Source of the DNA: Leptolyngbya sp. Cla-17 | GTDB taxonomy: Bacteria; Cyanobacteriota; Cyanobacteriia; Leptolyngbyales; Leptolyngbyaceae | Direction of reading: 5' to 3' | Length of the DNA stretch: 64,000 nt | Assembly: GCF_016807185.1 (NCBI RefSeq) | Contig: NZ_JAEVYN010000001.1 | Span: forward strand, 1,054,001-1,118,000 | Part shown: positions 32,697 to 42,614 of the stretch, piece after piece | How the letters are laid out: every line of letters starts with the position of its first letter | Numbering within the stretch: the stretch's first letter is position 1 | Notes under the pieces: model-generated | The model's database searches: none | Seen by the model: only the letters and a program-made list of their open reading frames with translations | Told to the model about the DNA's origin: nothing | Translations under genes and position numbers: made by a program

Positions 32697-35600
32697 ATGG
32701 GTAACCCACTTTATCTGCTAGAAACTGTGCCTTTTTCTCAGGGTATTTTCAACTCCTTTTCGCTTGCGGTGGGCTTTAGCATTGCAATTTTGTTGACTGT
32801 GGCGATCGCTCAGTTTCTACTGGTGCGTCAGACGTATCAACGGGCATGGGGAAAAAGTGAAGAACAATTTTGTCGCTTAGTGCAGACAATGCAAGTGGGC
32901 GTGCTGCTATTGAATGCGGATGCGGAAATTGTAGTGTGTAACCCGATCGCCATCGATTTACTAGGACTCAGTGCCGAAGCCAAGCACTTTGAACTCCCTA
33001 CTGATCCAGGCTGGGAATTTTTAGATGCAGACGGAAAGCCTATGGTGGCAACGGATTTTCCCATTCAACAGGCGATCGATCAGCGCCAACCCATTTGCGA
33101 TCGCGTTTTAGGAGTCGTCTGCCCTCAGCTTTCCTACTGTCGTTGGCTCTTGGTTAATGTCAACCCGCACCTTACACCCAATGGCGAAATTGATCGTGTT
33201 GTCTGCACTTTGAGCGACATGACTCACCAAAAGCAAACAGAGGATGCCCTCCACGGGAGCAACTCGCGCTATCAAAATCTGGCGGAAAACGTGCCCGGCA
33301 TGATCTATCAGATTGTACTGAAGCCCACGAAGGAAATGTCCTTTTTGTATGTCAGTTCTGGCTGCCGAGAGCTTTGTGGTAAGGAGCCAAATGCGTTGAT
33401 CCAAGATTTTGAGGCGGGCTGGGATTTAACTCACCCTGACGATATCGCGCCCTTAAACCGTTCCATCATTGAATCTGCTCGGACGTTGCAGCCGTGGGAT
33501 TTTATCTGGCGGATTGTGGTTGACGGACAAATAAAATGGCTACGAGGGAATTCTCGTCCTGAGTTGCAGCCCGATAACAGCATCATTTGGGATGGAATGC
33601 TGACTGATATTACCAAGGGAAAAGAGACAGAAGAGCGACTGCGAAAAAGCGCTGAACGAGAACGGACGATCTCCCGTGTCATTCAGCGAATGCGCCAAAC
33701 CCTCAAGTTAGAACAAATTTTTAGTGCCACTACTGAAGAATTGCGGCAAGCCTTGCAGTGCGATCGCGTGGCTATTTTTCGCACTACCCCAGCCAGCCAG
33801 GAATATATCGTTGCAGAATCAGTTGCAGATGGATGGATTCCACTCGTAGCAAATCCTCTGGTCGATACTGAAAAAGGTTCTATTGCTGATTTGCAAGCTG
33901 CAAACGACAGTATGGATACGCTGGGAGTGAGCTATTACTGTATTGCCGATATTTATCAAGCGGGGCTGCGATCGCAGGATATTGAACGATTAGAAGAATT
34001 TCAAGCGAAAGCTTATCTCAGCGTGCCGATCTTCTCTGGCAATCAACTATGGGGATCGCTGATTGCCTACCAAAACTCTGCCCCGCGCAAATGGGATTCT
34101 GCTGAAACTAAAATTGTCTTGCAAATTGGCTCTCAATTAGGAGTTGCCGTTCAGCAGGCAGAACTGCTTGCCCAAACCCAGCGACAGGCAACCGAACTTC
34201 AACGGGCGAAAGAAACCGCCGATGCCGCAAATCGGGCAAAAAGTGAATTCTTAGCCAACATGAGTCATGAACTTCGCACTCCACTCAATGCCATTTTGGG
34301 GTTTACCCAACTGCTGAGTCGAGACGCTTCGCTGATGGATGAACACCGCCAATATGTTGAAATCATTAGCCATAGTGGGGAGCATCTGCTTGCGCTGATC
34401 AACAATGTTTTGGAAATGTCCAAAATTGAAGCAGGTCGAATCACGCTCAGCGAAACCAACTTCGATCTCTATCGGCTCCTCGATAATTTAGAAGCGCTAT
34501 TTCAACTGGAAGCTCAATCTAAGGGGCTGCAACTGGTGTGCGATCGCGATGCCGCCGTACCTCGTCATATCCACGCCGATGAAAATAAGCTGAATCAGAT
34601 ACTCATAAATCTAGTCAATAATGCCATTAAATTTACTGCTACGGGATCTGTTGAGGTGCGAGTCAGCTTGGGAGATCACGACTGGCGATCTCGTAACGTC
34701 TCTACAGATCTTGCTTCCCCCAAGGTCGGAGTTATGGAGCGTGGAGAATGTTCAGCAGACCTAACTCCCAACCTCTCATTCCCAAACCTACACTCCCTTG
34801 TCTTCACAGTCCGTGATACGGGTTTTGGAATGACATCGGCAGAAATTGGTCAATTATTTCAACCCTTTGGGCAAACTGAATCAGGAGCAAAATTTTCAGA
34901 GGGCACGGGTTTAGGGTTAGCCATTAGCCAAAAATTTGTGCAGTTGATGGGTGGCTCTATTACGGTAGACAGTCAACCGGGTCAGGGCACTAAGTTTGCG
35001 TTTGAGATTCCAGCGATCGCAATCAACGCAGACCAAGTAAAACAAAAGGACACTTCCTATCAACAGGTTGTGGCATTGGCCCCCGGTCAGCCACGCTATC
35101 GCATGTTAATTGTGGATGATGACCCAATCAATCGATTGATTATGGTTCGACTACTCAAAGGCATTGGATTTGATACACAGGAGGCAGAAAATGGAGAAGC
35201 CGCGATCGCGCTTTGGCAAAGCTGGCACCCCCAAATCATTTGGATGGATATGCAAATGCCGATAATGAATGGGTTAGAAGCAACTAGGCAAATAAAATCA
35301 AATTCAACCGGACAATCAACCATCATTATTGCCCTCACCGCCAGCGTGTTTGAAGAGCAACGTCAAAAAATTCTCGCAAGCGGCTGCGATGATTTTGTCC
35401 GCAAACCCTTTCAGCGAGAAGAAGTGCTTGCCAAAATGGCAGAGCACCTAGGGGTGAAATACCTGTACAAACCGAGCCAATCCCAGCCCCCCCATCTTTC
35501 AGCCCCTTCATCCAATTTCACCTTAAATGCCCAGTCGTTAGCCATTATGTCGGATGATTGGCTCGAAAAGCTGTACTCTTCAGCAGCTCAAGGGAGCGAT

Positions 35601-35738
35601 ATCCTTGCTTTGCAATTGATTGAAGAAATCCCCCCCGATCACACCGAATTCATTGATGCCCTCACCACCCTGGTCAACAATTTCCGATTTGACCAGATCA
35701 TGAACTTCATCCAACTCGCCCAGGATTTGAGGACTTAA
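32697..35738 (+). CDS. Hybrid sensor histidine kinase (TM-PAS-PAS-GAF-HK-REC)
   Basis: A 1013-residue multi-domain kinase. One N-terminal membrane segment (about 20-45, FSLAVGFSIAILLTVAIAQF), PAS 1 (about 60-185), PAS 2 with PAC (about 195-315), GAF (about 335-490, FSATTEELRQALQCDRVAIFR), HisKA with NMSHELRTPLNAILGF (His524), HATPase (NQILINLVNNAIKF; DTGFGMTSAEIGQLFQPFGQTE; GTGLGLAISQKFVQ), and a receiver (MLIVDDDPINRLIMVRLL) with phosphoacceptor Asp851 in WMDMQMPIMNG. The GAF has the CDRVAIFR pattern but no obvious chromophore cysteine. It is 14 bp upstream of a REC-GGDEF-EAL gene and probably forms a two-component operon with it. Confidence 0.93.
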   Translation: MGNPLYLLETVPFSQGIFNSFSLAVGFSIAILLTVAIAQFLLVRQTYQRAWGKSEEQFCRLVQTMQVGVLLLNADAEIVVCNPIAIDLLGLSAEAKHFELPTDPGWEFLDADGKPMVATDFPIQQAIDQRQPICDRVLGVVCPQLSYCRWLLVNVNPHLTPNGEIDRVVCTLSDMTHQKQTEDALHGSNSRYQNLAENVPGMIYQIVLKPTKEMSFLYVSSGCRELCGKEPNALIQDFEAGWDLTHPDDIAPLNRSIIESARTLQPWDFIWRIVVDGQIKWLRGNSRPELQPDNSIIWDGMLTDITKGKETEERLRKSAERERTISRVIQRMRQTLKLEQIFSATTEELRQALQCDRVAIFRTTPASQEYIVAESVADGWIPLVANPLVDTEKGSIADLQAANDSMDTLGVSYYCIADIYQAGLRSQDIERLEEFQAKAYLSVPIFSGNQLWGSLIAYQNSAPRKWDSAETKIVLQIGSQLGVAVQQAELLAQTQRQATELQRAKETADAANRAKSEFLANMSHELRTPLNAILGFTQLLSRDASLMDEHRQYVEIISHSGEHLLALINNVLEMSKIEAGRITLSETNFDLYRLLDNLEALFQLEAQSKGLQLVCDRDAAVPRHIHADENKLNQILINLVNNAIKFTATGSVEVRVSLGDHDWRSRNVSTDLASPKVGVMERGECSADLTPNLSFPNLHSLVFTVRDTGFGMTSAEIGQLFQPFGQTESGAKFSEGTGLGLAISQKFVQLMGGSITVDSQPGQGTKFAFEIPAIAINADQVKQKDTSYQQVVALAPGQPRYRMLIVDDDPINRLIMVRLLKGIGFDTQEAENGEAAIALWQSWHPQIIWMDMQMPIMNGLEATRQIKSNSTGQSTIIIALTASVFEEQRQKILASGCDDFVRKPFQREEVLAKMAEHLGVKYLYKPSQSQPPHLSAPSSNFTLNAQSLAIMSDDWLEKLYSSAAQGSDILALQLIEEIPPDHTEFIDALTTLVNNFRFDQIMNFIQLAQDLRT

Positions 35739-35752
35739 CCAGCAAGAATTAC

Positions 35753-37546
35753 ATGAGTCATAACCACTTCAATACCGAATCCGTTGATATCCTCGTTGTG
35801 GATGACACTGCCGAGAATGTGCGCCTGCTTTCAACCATGCTGACCCGTGAAGGATATCAGGTTCGTAAAGCGATTAATGGTCAGCTAGCGCTGACTGCGA
35901 TTCAAGCACGAATGCCCGATTTGATTTTGCTAGATATCATGATGCCGGATATGGACGGCTATGCGGTATGCAGCCGTTTAAAGGGGATGCCTCAGACCGC
36001 AGAAATTCCAGTCATCTTTTTGAGCGCCTTAGATGATGCCTTCGATAAGGTAAAGGCGTTCAAAGTGGGTGGAGCAGATTATATGACGAAGCCATTTCAC
36101 ATTGAGGAGGTGCTAGCGCGAGTGAGGCATCAATTGGCGCTCCAAGCAGCAGAACGCAAAAATCATCGACTCAATGCTCAATTAGAACAACGGGTGATTG
36201 AACGAACGCAACAGCTTGAAATTGCGAATGCTCAGTTGCTAAAGATGGCGCTGTGCGATTCGTTAACCCAATTAGCAAATCGCGCTGCATTTGTTGATTG
36301 TTTAGATAAAGCGCTAAACGAACTAAAAAAACAGCCCAATTTGCAGTTTGCGGTGTTGTTTTTAGATTGCGATCGCTTCAAGATCGTCAATGATTCTTTA
36401 GGACATTTTGCAGGCGATCAGTTACTCGTGGCGATCGCCCAACGACTCAAACAACATCTCAGGCAAATTGACACGTTAGCCCGACTAGGCGGCGACGAAT
36501 TTGCGATTCTACTAACCCAAATTATCGACAAAGACAGCACAATCCAGTTTGCCGATCAAATTTTAGCTGCGTTCACCGAACCCTTCACCCTGCAAGATCA
36601 TCAAGTTTTTATCAATGCCAGCATTGGTATCGCCTTTGGCAAATCCGACTACGACAAACCCGAACACTTGCTGCGCGATGCCGACACCGCGATGTATCAT
36701 GCCAAAGCCGCTGGCAAAGCTCAACATCGCATCTTTGAAGCCACCATGCCCCGGGCTGCGCTGCAACTGCTGCAAATTGAAACGGACCTGCGTCGAGCCA
36801 TTAGTCAACAAGAATTGTCCCTCAATTACCAGCCCATTGTGGCGCTCGATTCTGGCAAAATTGCTGGGCTAGAAGCACTCATTCGCTGGAACCATCCCGA
36901 TCGCGGTTTTATTCCACCCTCTACCTTTATTCCGGTTGCTGAAGAAACTGGGCTGATTAGCGAAATTGGCAATTGGGTACTCAAAGAAGCTTGTCATCAG
37001 ATCCGAAATTGGCAGAAACAAGGAGTGATTGATTCAAACTTTAGTGTCAGTGTAAATCTGTCTGCCCGTCAATTTGCCCAAATTAACTTGATGCAGCAGA
37101 TTACCCACATTCTGGCCGAAACCGGACTGTCTCCCAATTGTCTAAAACTGGAAGTAACCGAAAGTGCCATTATGGATAACCCCAGCTCAGCAGCAGATAT
37201 ATTGCTGAAACTGCGGCAACAGCACATTCAGCTTAGTATGGATGATTTTGGTACAGGTTATTCTTCGCTGAGTTACCTGCAATCCTTTCCAATGGACTAC
37301 CTCAAAATCGATCGCTCCTTCGTGATGTCTTTAGACGGCACCGAGGAAAAGTTGGGGTTGGTTCCAATTATTGTAAAGATCGCCCAAACAATGAATATGC
37401 AGGTAGTGGCGGAAGGAATTGAAACTCCAGAGCAACTGGCTCAGCTGCGATCGCTCAACTGCGATTTTGGGCAGGGCTACTTCTTTTCTAGACCCCTCAC
37501 CGCCGAGAAAGTAGTTGAACTCATCACATCACGGTGTCATTGGTGA
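35753..37546 (+). CDS. Response regulator with GGDEF and EAL domains
   Basis: A 597-residue c-di-GMP enzyme. The receiver (14-130) starts DILVVDDTAENVRLLSTML with phosphoacceptor Asp61 in LLDIMMPDMDG. A coiled coil precedes GGDEF (about 165-335) with intact RLGGDEF (246-250), so cyclase activity is possible; the I-site RxxD cannot be placed with certainty. The EAL domain (about 345-590) has EALIRWNHP (Glu374), EVTESAIMDN, DDFGTGYSSLSYL and VVAEGIETPEQ, all key residues for phosphodiesterase activity. It immediately follows the hybrid kinase gene, which is the likely phosphate donor. Confidence 0.93.
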   Translation: MSHNHFNTESVDILVVDDTAENVRLLSTMLTREGYQVRKAINGQLALTAIQARMPDLILLDIMMPDMDGYAVCSRLKGMPQTAEIPVIFLSALDDAFDKVKAFKVGGADYMTKPFHIEEVLARVRHQLALQAAERKNHRLNAQLEQRVIERTQQLEIANAQLLKMALCDSLTQLANRAAFVDCLDKALNELKKQPNLQFAVLFLDCDRFKIVNDSLGHFAGDQLLVAIAQRLKQHLRQIDTLARLGGDEFAILLTQIIDKDSTIQFADQILAAFTEPFTLQDHQVFINASIGIAFGKSDYDKPEHLLRDADTAMYHAKAAGKAQHRIFEATMPRAALQLLQIETDLRRAISQQELSLNYQPIVALDSGKIAGLEALIRWNHPDRGFIPPSTFIPVAEETGLISEIGNWVLKEACHQIRNWQKQGVIDSNFSVSVNLSARQFAQINLMQQITHILAETGLSPNCLKLEVTESAIMDNPSSAADILLKLRQQHIQLSMDDFGTGYSSLSYLQSFPMDYLKIDRSFVMSLDGTEEKLGLVPIIVKIAQTMNMQVVAEGIETPEQLAQLRSLNCDFGQGYFFSRPLTAEKVVELITSRCHW

Positions 37547-37707
37547 GGCAAGACGATAGGCGATAGGCAGAAGAAGGTAGAAGAAACAACTCACAACTTT
37601 TTCTAGACTCCTACCAACCTTCAAGAAACGCCTTCGCGACTCGCGACTCGTCCTTCTCCTGATATCCTAAAGAAGAGATGGATGGCAATAGGAAGGGGAT
37701 GAGCAAT

Positions 37708-38214
37708 ATGAATTACCTGGTGGCTGTGCTGAGCGATCGCATTCAAGCAGAAGCGGCTTACTCTGCCTTAGAAGCAAAAGGGCTGCCGATGACTGGCATC
37801 ACGATTTTAGGGCGGGGCTATAAAAGTGCCGATGAATATGGCTTGATCGATCCTAAAGAGCAAGCCTCTCGTTATGCAAAACTGATGTCCTTTTGGTTGG
37901 TTCCCTTTGGGTTTGCAGCCGGATTTACCTTCAGCTTAATTACGAATCTCGATACCTTTTCTTGGGCAGGAGAAATTGGCAATCATGTGATTGGGGGTTT
38001 GCTGGGCGCAGCATCTGGGGCAATGGGTAGCTTTTTTGTAGGCGGTGGCGCGGGGCTTGCCTTTGGTAGTGGTGATGCTCTGCCCTATCGCAATCGGCTT
38101 AGTGCGGGCAAATATCTCATTGTTGTGAAAGGTTCAGAAGTCTTAACGCGCCAATCGACCGCGATTTTGCGGCAGTTTGAGCTAGAGAATATTCAGGGCT
38201 ATGAGGAAATGTGA
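37708..38214 (+). CDS. Conserved cyanobacterial membrane protein with glycine-rich core
   Basis: About 168 residues. An N-terminal alpha/beta segment (MNYLVAVLSDRIQAEAAYSALEAKGLP) resembles general stress GsiB/YtxH-like neighbours. The middle has two hydrophobic segments (FWLVPFGFAAGFTFSLIT and VIGGLLGAASGAMGSFFVGGGAGLAFG). A soluble end (AGKYLIVVKGSEVLTRQSTAILRQF) follows. The start at 37708 is preferred because AGGAAGGGG lies 8-15 nt upstream. This pattern (short ferredoxin-like fold flanking a glycine-rich membrane hairpin) recurs in cyanobacteria without known function. Confidence 0.78.
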   Translation: MNYLVAVLSDRIQAEAAYSALEAKGLPMTGITILGRGYKSADEYGLIDPKEQASRYAKLMSFWLVPFGFAAGFTFSLITNLDTFSWAGEIGNHVIGGLLGAASGAMGSFFVGGGAGLAFGSGDALPYRNRLSAGKYLIVVKGSEVLTRQSTAILRQFELENIQGYEEM

Positions 38215-38557
38215 TACATATCACCACAGAACAGCCGCAACATCACTCTTCATTGGCAGCATAAGAGCCACACTAAGGACAACAATCTGTTCCTAAAGTC
38301 GGTTTACTGTCATGTCTGATTCACTCTTAAATCGGTATTCTGCAATCATTCATGCGATCGCCATCACATCAGCTTTAGCGATCGTTTCTGGCGCAGTTCC
38401 CTCCAACCTAGCTTCCCTCAAAAATCTGCAAGCTTTCCACATCGATTTGCAAACTATTCAGCGCTAAATATCAAAAATAATCTCTTTCGGTTATTTTTCA
38501 CTCCTGCCCTAACCAAACGCACCTAGACTGGGAAGCAGACGAGTCATAAATAAACCA
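38215..38557. other. 343-bp gap with one candidate small ORF
   Basis: This stretch lies between the membrane protein and the GTPase gene. It contains a candidate 51-residue ORF (38312-38467), listed separately. A GTGATACATATCAC palindrome overlaps the end of the preceding gene at 38212-38225. Nothing else is recognised. Confidence 0.5.
38312..38467 (+). CDS. Candidate 51-residue small protein
   Basis: ATG to TAA encodes MSDSLLNRYSAIIHAIAITS then ALAIVSGAVPSNLASL, ending HIDLQTIQR. A hydrophobic segment (about 12-30) and an amphipathic tail make a single-span or exported peptide plausible. The sequence includes two HIP1-like GATCGC contexts. No clear Shine-Dalgarno precedes it and I do not recognise the family. 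It sits alone 90 bp before the membrane GTPase gene on the same strand. Confidence 0.35.
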   Translation: MSDSLLNRYSAIIHAIAITSALAIVSGAVPSNLASLKNLQAFHIDLQTIQR

Positions 38558-40471
38558 ATGGTACGGTTAAAGCTTTGGCAGTGGGCAGTTTTAGGACTTC
38601 CGATCGCGGGAATCGTTGGATTTTTGCTAATCGCCTCAGGCGTTCAGATTCATACCTGGGGGCTAAGTTGGATTTGGGCAATCTTCACCCTGCTGCTCGT
38701 TGGCTGGCGATTTTTGCTAGTGAAGTGGACTCGTCCTGCTGTCGACCAGATAGAATCCGTGATGGCGGCAGTGACAGAAGAACTAAAAGCTGCATCAGGT
38801 GACGCTTCAACCTTGACTGAAGGCACGGGTCAACAACTAGAAACCGCGTTGCAGCAGATTTTGGAGGCTGTGCAGACCGATCCGCCCGTATGGGAGGATT
38901 GGTCAACCTTTTGGCAGCGCTGCCAGGAATTGGTCACCGCGATCGCCCAGGTTTATCACCCAGAAGTCAAACGACCCCTACTCAATATCTATATTCCTCA
39001 AGCCTACACGCTGATTCGAGGCACTGTGGATGACATGGATCAATGGATGGGTAAGCTCTCGCCCGCATTGAACCAAATGACTGTAGGGCAAGCAGTGGAA
39101 GGCTACGAGATTTATCGCAGGCTAGAACCCTCTGCAAGGAAACTATTACGCGTTTGGAACTGGGCGCAGTGGTTTTTAAACCCAGCAGTAGCCATTGCTA
39201 AACAAGCGACCCAACGCCATGGCAATCAAGCCAGCCAGCAGCTATTGGTCAATTTAAGCCAGCTTTTGAAGCAAGCAGCACTGCGAAATTTGAGCAATCA
39301 GGCGATCTCCCTCTATAGTGGCAAACTGCCAGGGTTAGAATCCGTTGCCCCTACACTCACGATTCCGGTCGCAAAAACTCAAACCTTGCAAGAGATTCTT
39401 TCCCAAACGCAGTCTCTAGAAAAAGTTGAGCAAAAGCCAGTCAACATTCTGCTAGTAGGGCGAACCGGCGCAGGTAAAAGCAGCTTAATCAATACGCTGT
39501 TTGTGGAAGACAAAGCGGCTGTAGACCTGTTGCCCAGCACCGAGGCAATTCAAGATTATCACTGGCAATCAACGACAGGCGACGCATTGACCCTTTGGGA
39601 TACTCCAGGTTATGAGCAAGCAAATCGCGCTGATTTTCGGGATTTAGTCCTCGATCGCGCCATGCAAGCAGATGTGTTGCTCTTAGTCACTCCTGCCCTA
39701 GATCCAGCCTTGCAAATGGATGTAGATTTTCTGACGGATGTGAAGGCAGCAATCCCCGATCTCCCCGCGATAGCCGCCGTAACTCAAGTGGATAAGCTGC
39801 GCCCTATCCGCGAATGGAATCCGCCCTATGATTGGAAATTGGGCGAATTACCCAAAGAAATAGCTATTCGGGAGGCAACTCAATACCGTGCTGCTCAACT
39901 GCATAATTGCAACTGGGTGCTGCCTGTGGTGACGGGGAATGCTCAACTAAACCGAACGGCTTGGGGCATAGAAGCGTTGTCCTTAGGTTTGGTAGACGCG
40001 ATCGCCCCTGCCAAGCAACTTCGTCTTGCCCGGTTTCTCCGCAATTTAGAAGCCCGCACTATTGCAGCCGCCAAAATCATCGATCGCTATACCTTTCAAA
40101 TGACGACTACTCAAGGATTGACAACCCTACTCAAAAGCCCCGTCCTGACCTTTTTGGCAACTCTGACCACAGGCACCCCCAACCTCGCCTATTTACTGTC
40201 GGAGCAAATTCCGATCGAACAGTTGCCCATCGTGATTGGCAAGCTTCAAATGGCATACGATCTATTTTCCTTGCTCAGCGCCGATAACCCAAACGCCCGC
40301 AACTTTGACCTGCTAGCCCTATGGTCAATTTTGCTGGAAAACACCGCCTCACCGGAACTCAACGCTTGGGCATTTGGTCATGCAATCACTGAATATTGGA
40401 CGCAATCTCTGACTACAGAACAGCTACAACAGCGATTTCAGCATTATCTACAGGAGGGAGAAAAACTCTAA
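38558..40471 (+). CDS. Membrane-associated GTPase of the dynamin/YeeP-like class
   Basis: A 637-residue protein with two N-terminal hydrophobic segments (WAVLGLPIAGIVGFLLIAS and WIWAIFTLLLVGWRFLLV), a helical cytoplasmic region (residues 55-285), and a GTPase domain: P-loop GRTGAGKSSLIN (301-312), switch II DTPGYEQ (Asp348), and a TQVDKL element for the nucleotide-specificity loop. The C-terminal helical region (about 490-637) includes hydrophobic stretches. It resembles Era/YihA-type GTPase domains on membrane proteins, common in cyanobacteria with DUF697-like tails. Cellular role is unknown; envelope or stress functions are likely. Confidence 0.82.
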   Translation: MVRLKLWQWAVLGLPIAGIVGFLLIASGVQIHTWGLSWIWAIFTLLLVGWRFLLVKWTRPAVDQIESVMAAVTEELKAASGDASTLTEGTGQQLETALQQILEAVQTDPPVWEDWSTFWQRCQELVTAIAQVYHPEVKRPLLNIYIPQAYTLIRGTVDDMDQWMGKLSPALNQMTVGQAVEGYEIYRRLEPSARKLLRVWNWAQWFLNPAVAIAKQATQRHGNQASQQLLVNLSQLLKQAALRNLSNQAISLYSGKLPGLESVAPTLTIPVAKTQTLQEILSQTQSLEKVEQKPVNILLVGRTGAGKSSLINTLFVEDKAAVDLLPSTEAIQDYHWQSTTGDALTLWDTPGYEQANRADFRDLVLDRAMQADVLLLVTPALDPALQMDVDFLTDVKAAIPDLPAIAAVTQVDKLRPIREWNPPYDWKLGELPKEIAIREATQYRAAQLHNCNWVLPVVTGNAQLNRTAWGIEALSLGLVDAIAPAKQLRLARFLRNLEARTIAAAKIIDRYTFQMTTTQGLTTLLKSPVLTFLATLTTGTPNLAYLLSEQIPIEQLPIVIGKLQMAYDLFSLLSADNPNARNFDLLALWSILLENTASPELNAWAFGHAITEYWTQSLTTEQLQQRFQHYLQEGEKL

Positions 40472-40533
40472 CTTTAAGTTTGGAGAGGGGAATGAATAAG
40501 ACACCTGCTATCTCTAACCGCTTGTTCCCCAAC

Positions 40534-42279
40534 TTACTGAATCGGCAGTTCTAAAACAAAGGAAGTTTGCTGGTTCGCACTATAGACTGAAAGTTTAGCA
40601 CCCAAGTGCTCTGACATTCTTTTGACTAGCGCTAGCCCAAGTCCCGTGCCGCCGTGCTTCCAAGGGTCGTTGTTGGGAATTCGGTAAAACTTATCGAAGA
40701 CGCGATCGCGCTCATCTTCAGAAATTTCAACCCCGGTATTGGTGACACAAATCCGCAGACTCATCGGATCAGGGTTAGATCGATCTTCTTCAGAATGTTG
40801 AATGAATTGAAGTGGGTTTTGCTGTGTTTGCTCAAGAATCACTTGGGCTGAAAGGGTAATGCTTTCTCCAGGGGGGGTATATTTACAAGCGTTGTTTAGT
40901 AGTTCAGTCAAAATTCGTTCTAGATAATGTAAGTCTGTTGCTAGAGGAGGAATAGAGCTGGGAACATCCACATGAAAGTATTGCTCCTGCGAATGGGTTC
41001 GAGCGAGGAAAGGTTCTGTCAAATGATCAATCCAAGGGGCTAAATTAATCCTAGTTAGCGTCAGGGGTTCAACTCCAGCATCTAAGCGTGTCAGGTCTAA
41101 TAAATCATTGATCAAATGAATTTCGCGGTGGCATTCGTCTTGCAAGATATGAAAGTAGCTAGCAGCTTTGCTGGAGGCATCTTCAAGAAGGCCGGTCGAT
41201 TTTAGGATCACTTCTAACATCTGGGTTGCCAGTTTGATATTAGAAATCGGCGATCGCAACTCATGAGAAACCGTGCTAAGAAAATCATCTTTTAATAAGT
41301 GCAGCCGCTCTAACTCTTCTACCTGCTGCTGCACCGCTTGATAAAGTCGGGCTTGTCGCAGGGCGATCGCGCACTGATTGGCAACCTGCTGCACTAACCG
41401 AATTTCTAAAGCACTGAACCATTCTTCTGGCGGCTTAAATAGCCGAAAAGTTCCAAATACTCCCTGCTCATCAATTAAAGGACAGCTTAAAATCGCAAAC
41501 TGACCTGCAATATTGGGAGTCATTGCCTGAAAAAAGGAAATTCCACAAAATTGAACGGCATTCCCTTGCAAAATTTGTTGATACTCAGGTGATAAATCTA
41601 GGCTGACCCCTTCACCTTGGGCAGATGCGATTTCGGCACAACGATATTCATAACGGATAGTTTCTGTATTTGCTTCACGGTTGAAGATGCCCACATTACA
41701 ACAGATAATCCGTAGCCCCGTTGCCACTTCCTGCACAGCCGCTTGCAAAATTTGCTCTTCATCAAAACTATCACGCACGCGATCGGTAATCGCTTTCAGC
41801 AATGCCTCATACTCCAGCATCGTTTGAAGTTGAATGGTGCGCTCTTCTACGCGACTCTCTAAAACGGTGTTGTGCTCTTGAAGCTGTTTTTGTAGAGTGC
41901 GAATGGCGAGTTGATTTTTTACCCGTGCTAAAACTTCTTCTATCTGAAAAGGTTTGGTAATGTAGTCAACTCCGCCTACTTCAAACGCTTTTACTTTGTC
42001 AAATACATCATTCAAAGCGCTTAAAAAAATAATTGGAATATTAAAGGTCTGTGCAGAAGCCTTTAGGTGCTGGCAGACTGCATACCCATCCATTCCTTCC
42101 ATGCGAATGTCTAGCAGAATTAAATCGGGGGGTGTAGAGTTCGCCGCCGCAAGTGCTAACCGTCCATTCAGTACTTTTCTGACATCATATCCGTGCTGAC
42201 TCAGCATTGCAGACAGGACGCGTAGGTTGTCGGGTACATCATCGACGATTAAAATGTCTGCTTTGGGTGCAAGTTGCAT
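40534..42279 (-). CDS. REC-GAF sensor histidine kinase
   Basis: A 581-residue hybrid kinase with an N-terminal receiver (ADILIVDDVPDNLRVLSAML; phosphoacceptor Asp in LLDIRMEGMDG, about residue 55), a coiled coil, a GAF domain (about 165-325, EEQILQAAVQEVATGL), HisKA with TVSHELRSPISNIKLA (about 340-357), and HATPase (RILTELLNNACKYTPPGE; FDKFYRIPNNDPWKHGGTGLGLALVKRM). There is no membrane segment. The GAF lacks an evident CH-type bilin anchor in its core (a cysteine occurs in IICCNVGIF). It converges on the GTPase gene. Output and signal are unknown. Confidence 0.92.
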   Translation of the reverse strand: MQLAPKADILIVDDVPDNLRVLSAMLSQHGYDVRKVLNGRLALAAANSTPPDLILLDIRMEGMDGYAVCQHLKASAQTFNIPIIFLSALNDVFDKVKAFEVGGVDYITKPFQIEEVLARVKNQLAIRTLQKQLQEHNTVLESRVEERTIQLQTMLEYEALLKAITDRVRDSFDEEQILQAAVQEVATGLRIICCNVGIFNREANTETIRYEYRCAEIASAQGEGVSLDLSPEYQQILQGNAVQFCGISFFQAMTPNIAGQFAILSCPLIDEQGVFGTFRLFKPPEEWFSALEIRLVQQVANQCAIALRQARLYQAVQQQVEELERLHLLKDDFLSTVSHELRSPISNIKLATQMLEVILKSTGLLEDASSKAASYFHILQDECHREIHLINDLLDLTRLDAGVEPLTLTRINLAPWIDHLTEPFLARTHSQEQYFHVDVPSSIPPLATDLHYLERILTELLNNACKYTPPGESITLSAQVILEQTQQNPLQFIQHSEEDRSNPDPMSLRICVTNTGVEISEDERDRVFDKFYRIPNNDPWKHGGTGLGLALVKRMSEHLGAKLSVYSANQQTSFVLELPIQ

Positions 42280-42614
42280 GGTTTAAGAGTCAGTGAACTA
42301 AGGCTCAGTCATTTTGATGATAATCTCCAATCAAAATCATTCCCATAAGTTGTCGCCCGCTGCTCTAAGGACTGAATATCTTCTCTGAGAGCGCTTTAGC
42401 CGCTAGGCGCTTAAAACGACAAGGTTTTTATACTTTTAGGAAAAATTACAAACTATCTCAAAATTTTTAAGATATACAGATTTTATAGATCTAGCAGAGT
42501 TTCGATTTTGATTGATTTTTTGCTGGTTACAAATAAAAAAAGTTATCGTTCTCTTGCTGTAGGTAAATGCTCGTAGAGACTCGGAACAAAATCTCTACGA
42601 GCGTGAATGAGTGG
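42280..42614. other. 335-bp gap upstream of the REC-GAF kinase
   Basis: This AT-rich region holds the promoter of the leftward kinase gene and the terminator hairpin of the Nudix gene at 42569-42602. No gene is visible. Confidence 0.5.
42569..42602 (-). terminator. Hairpin downstream of the Nudix gene
   Basis: GCTCGTAGAGA (42569-42579) pairs perfectly with TCTCTACGAGC (42592-42602), an 11-bp stem with a 12-nt loop, 13 bp past the Nudix stop codon. Confidence 0.65.
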
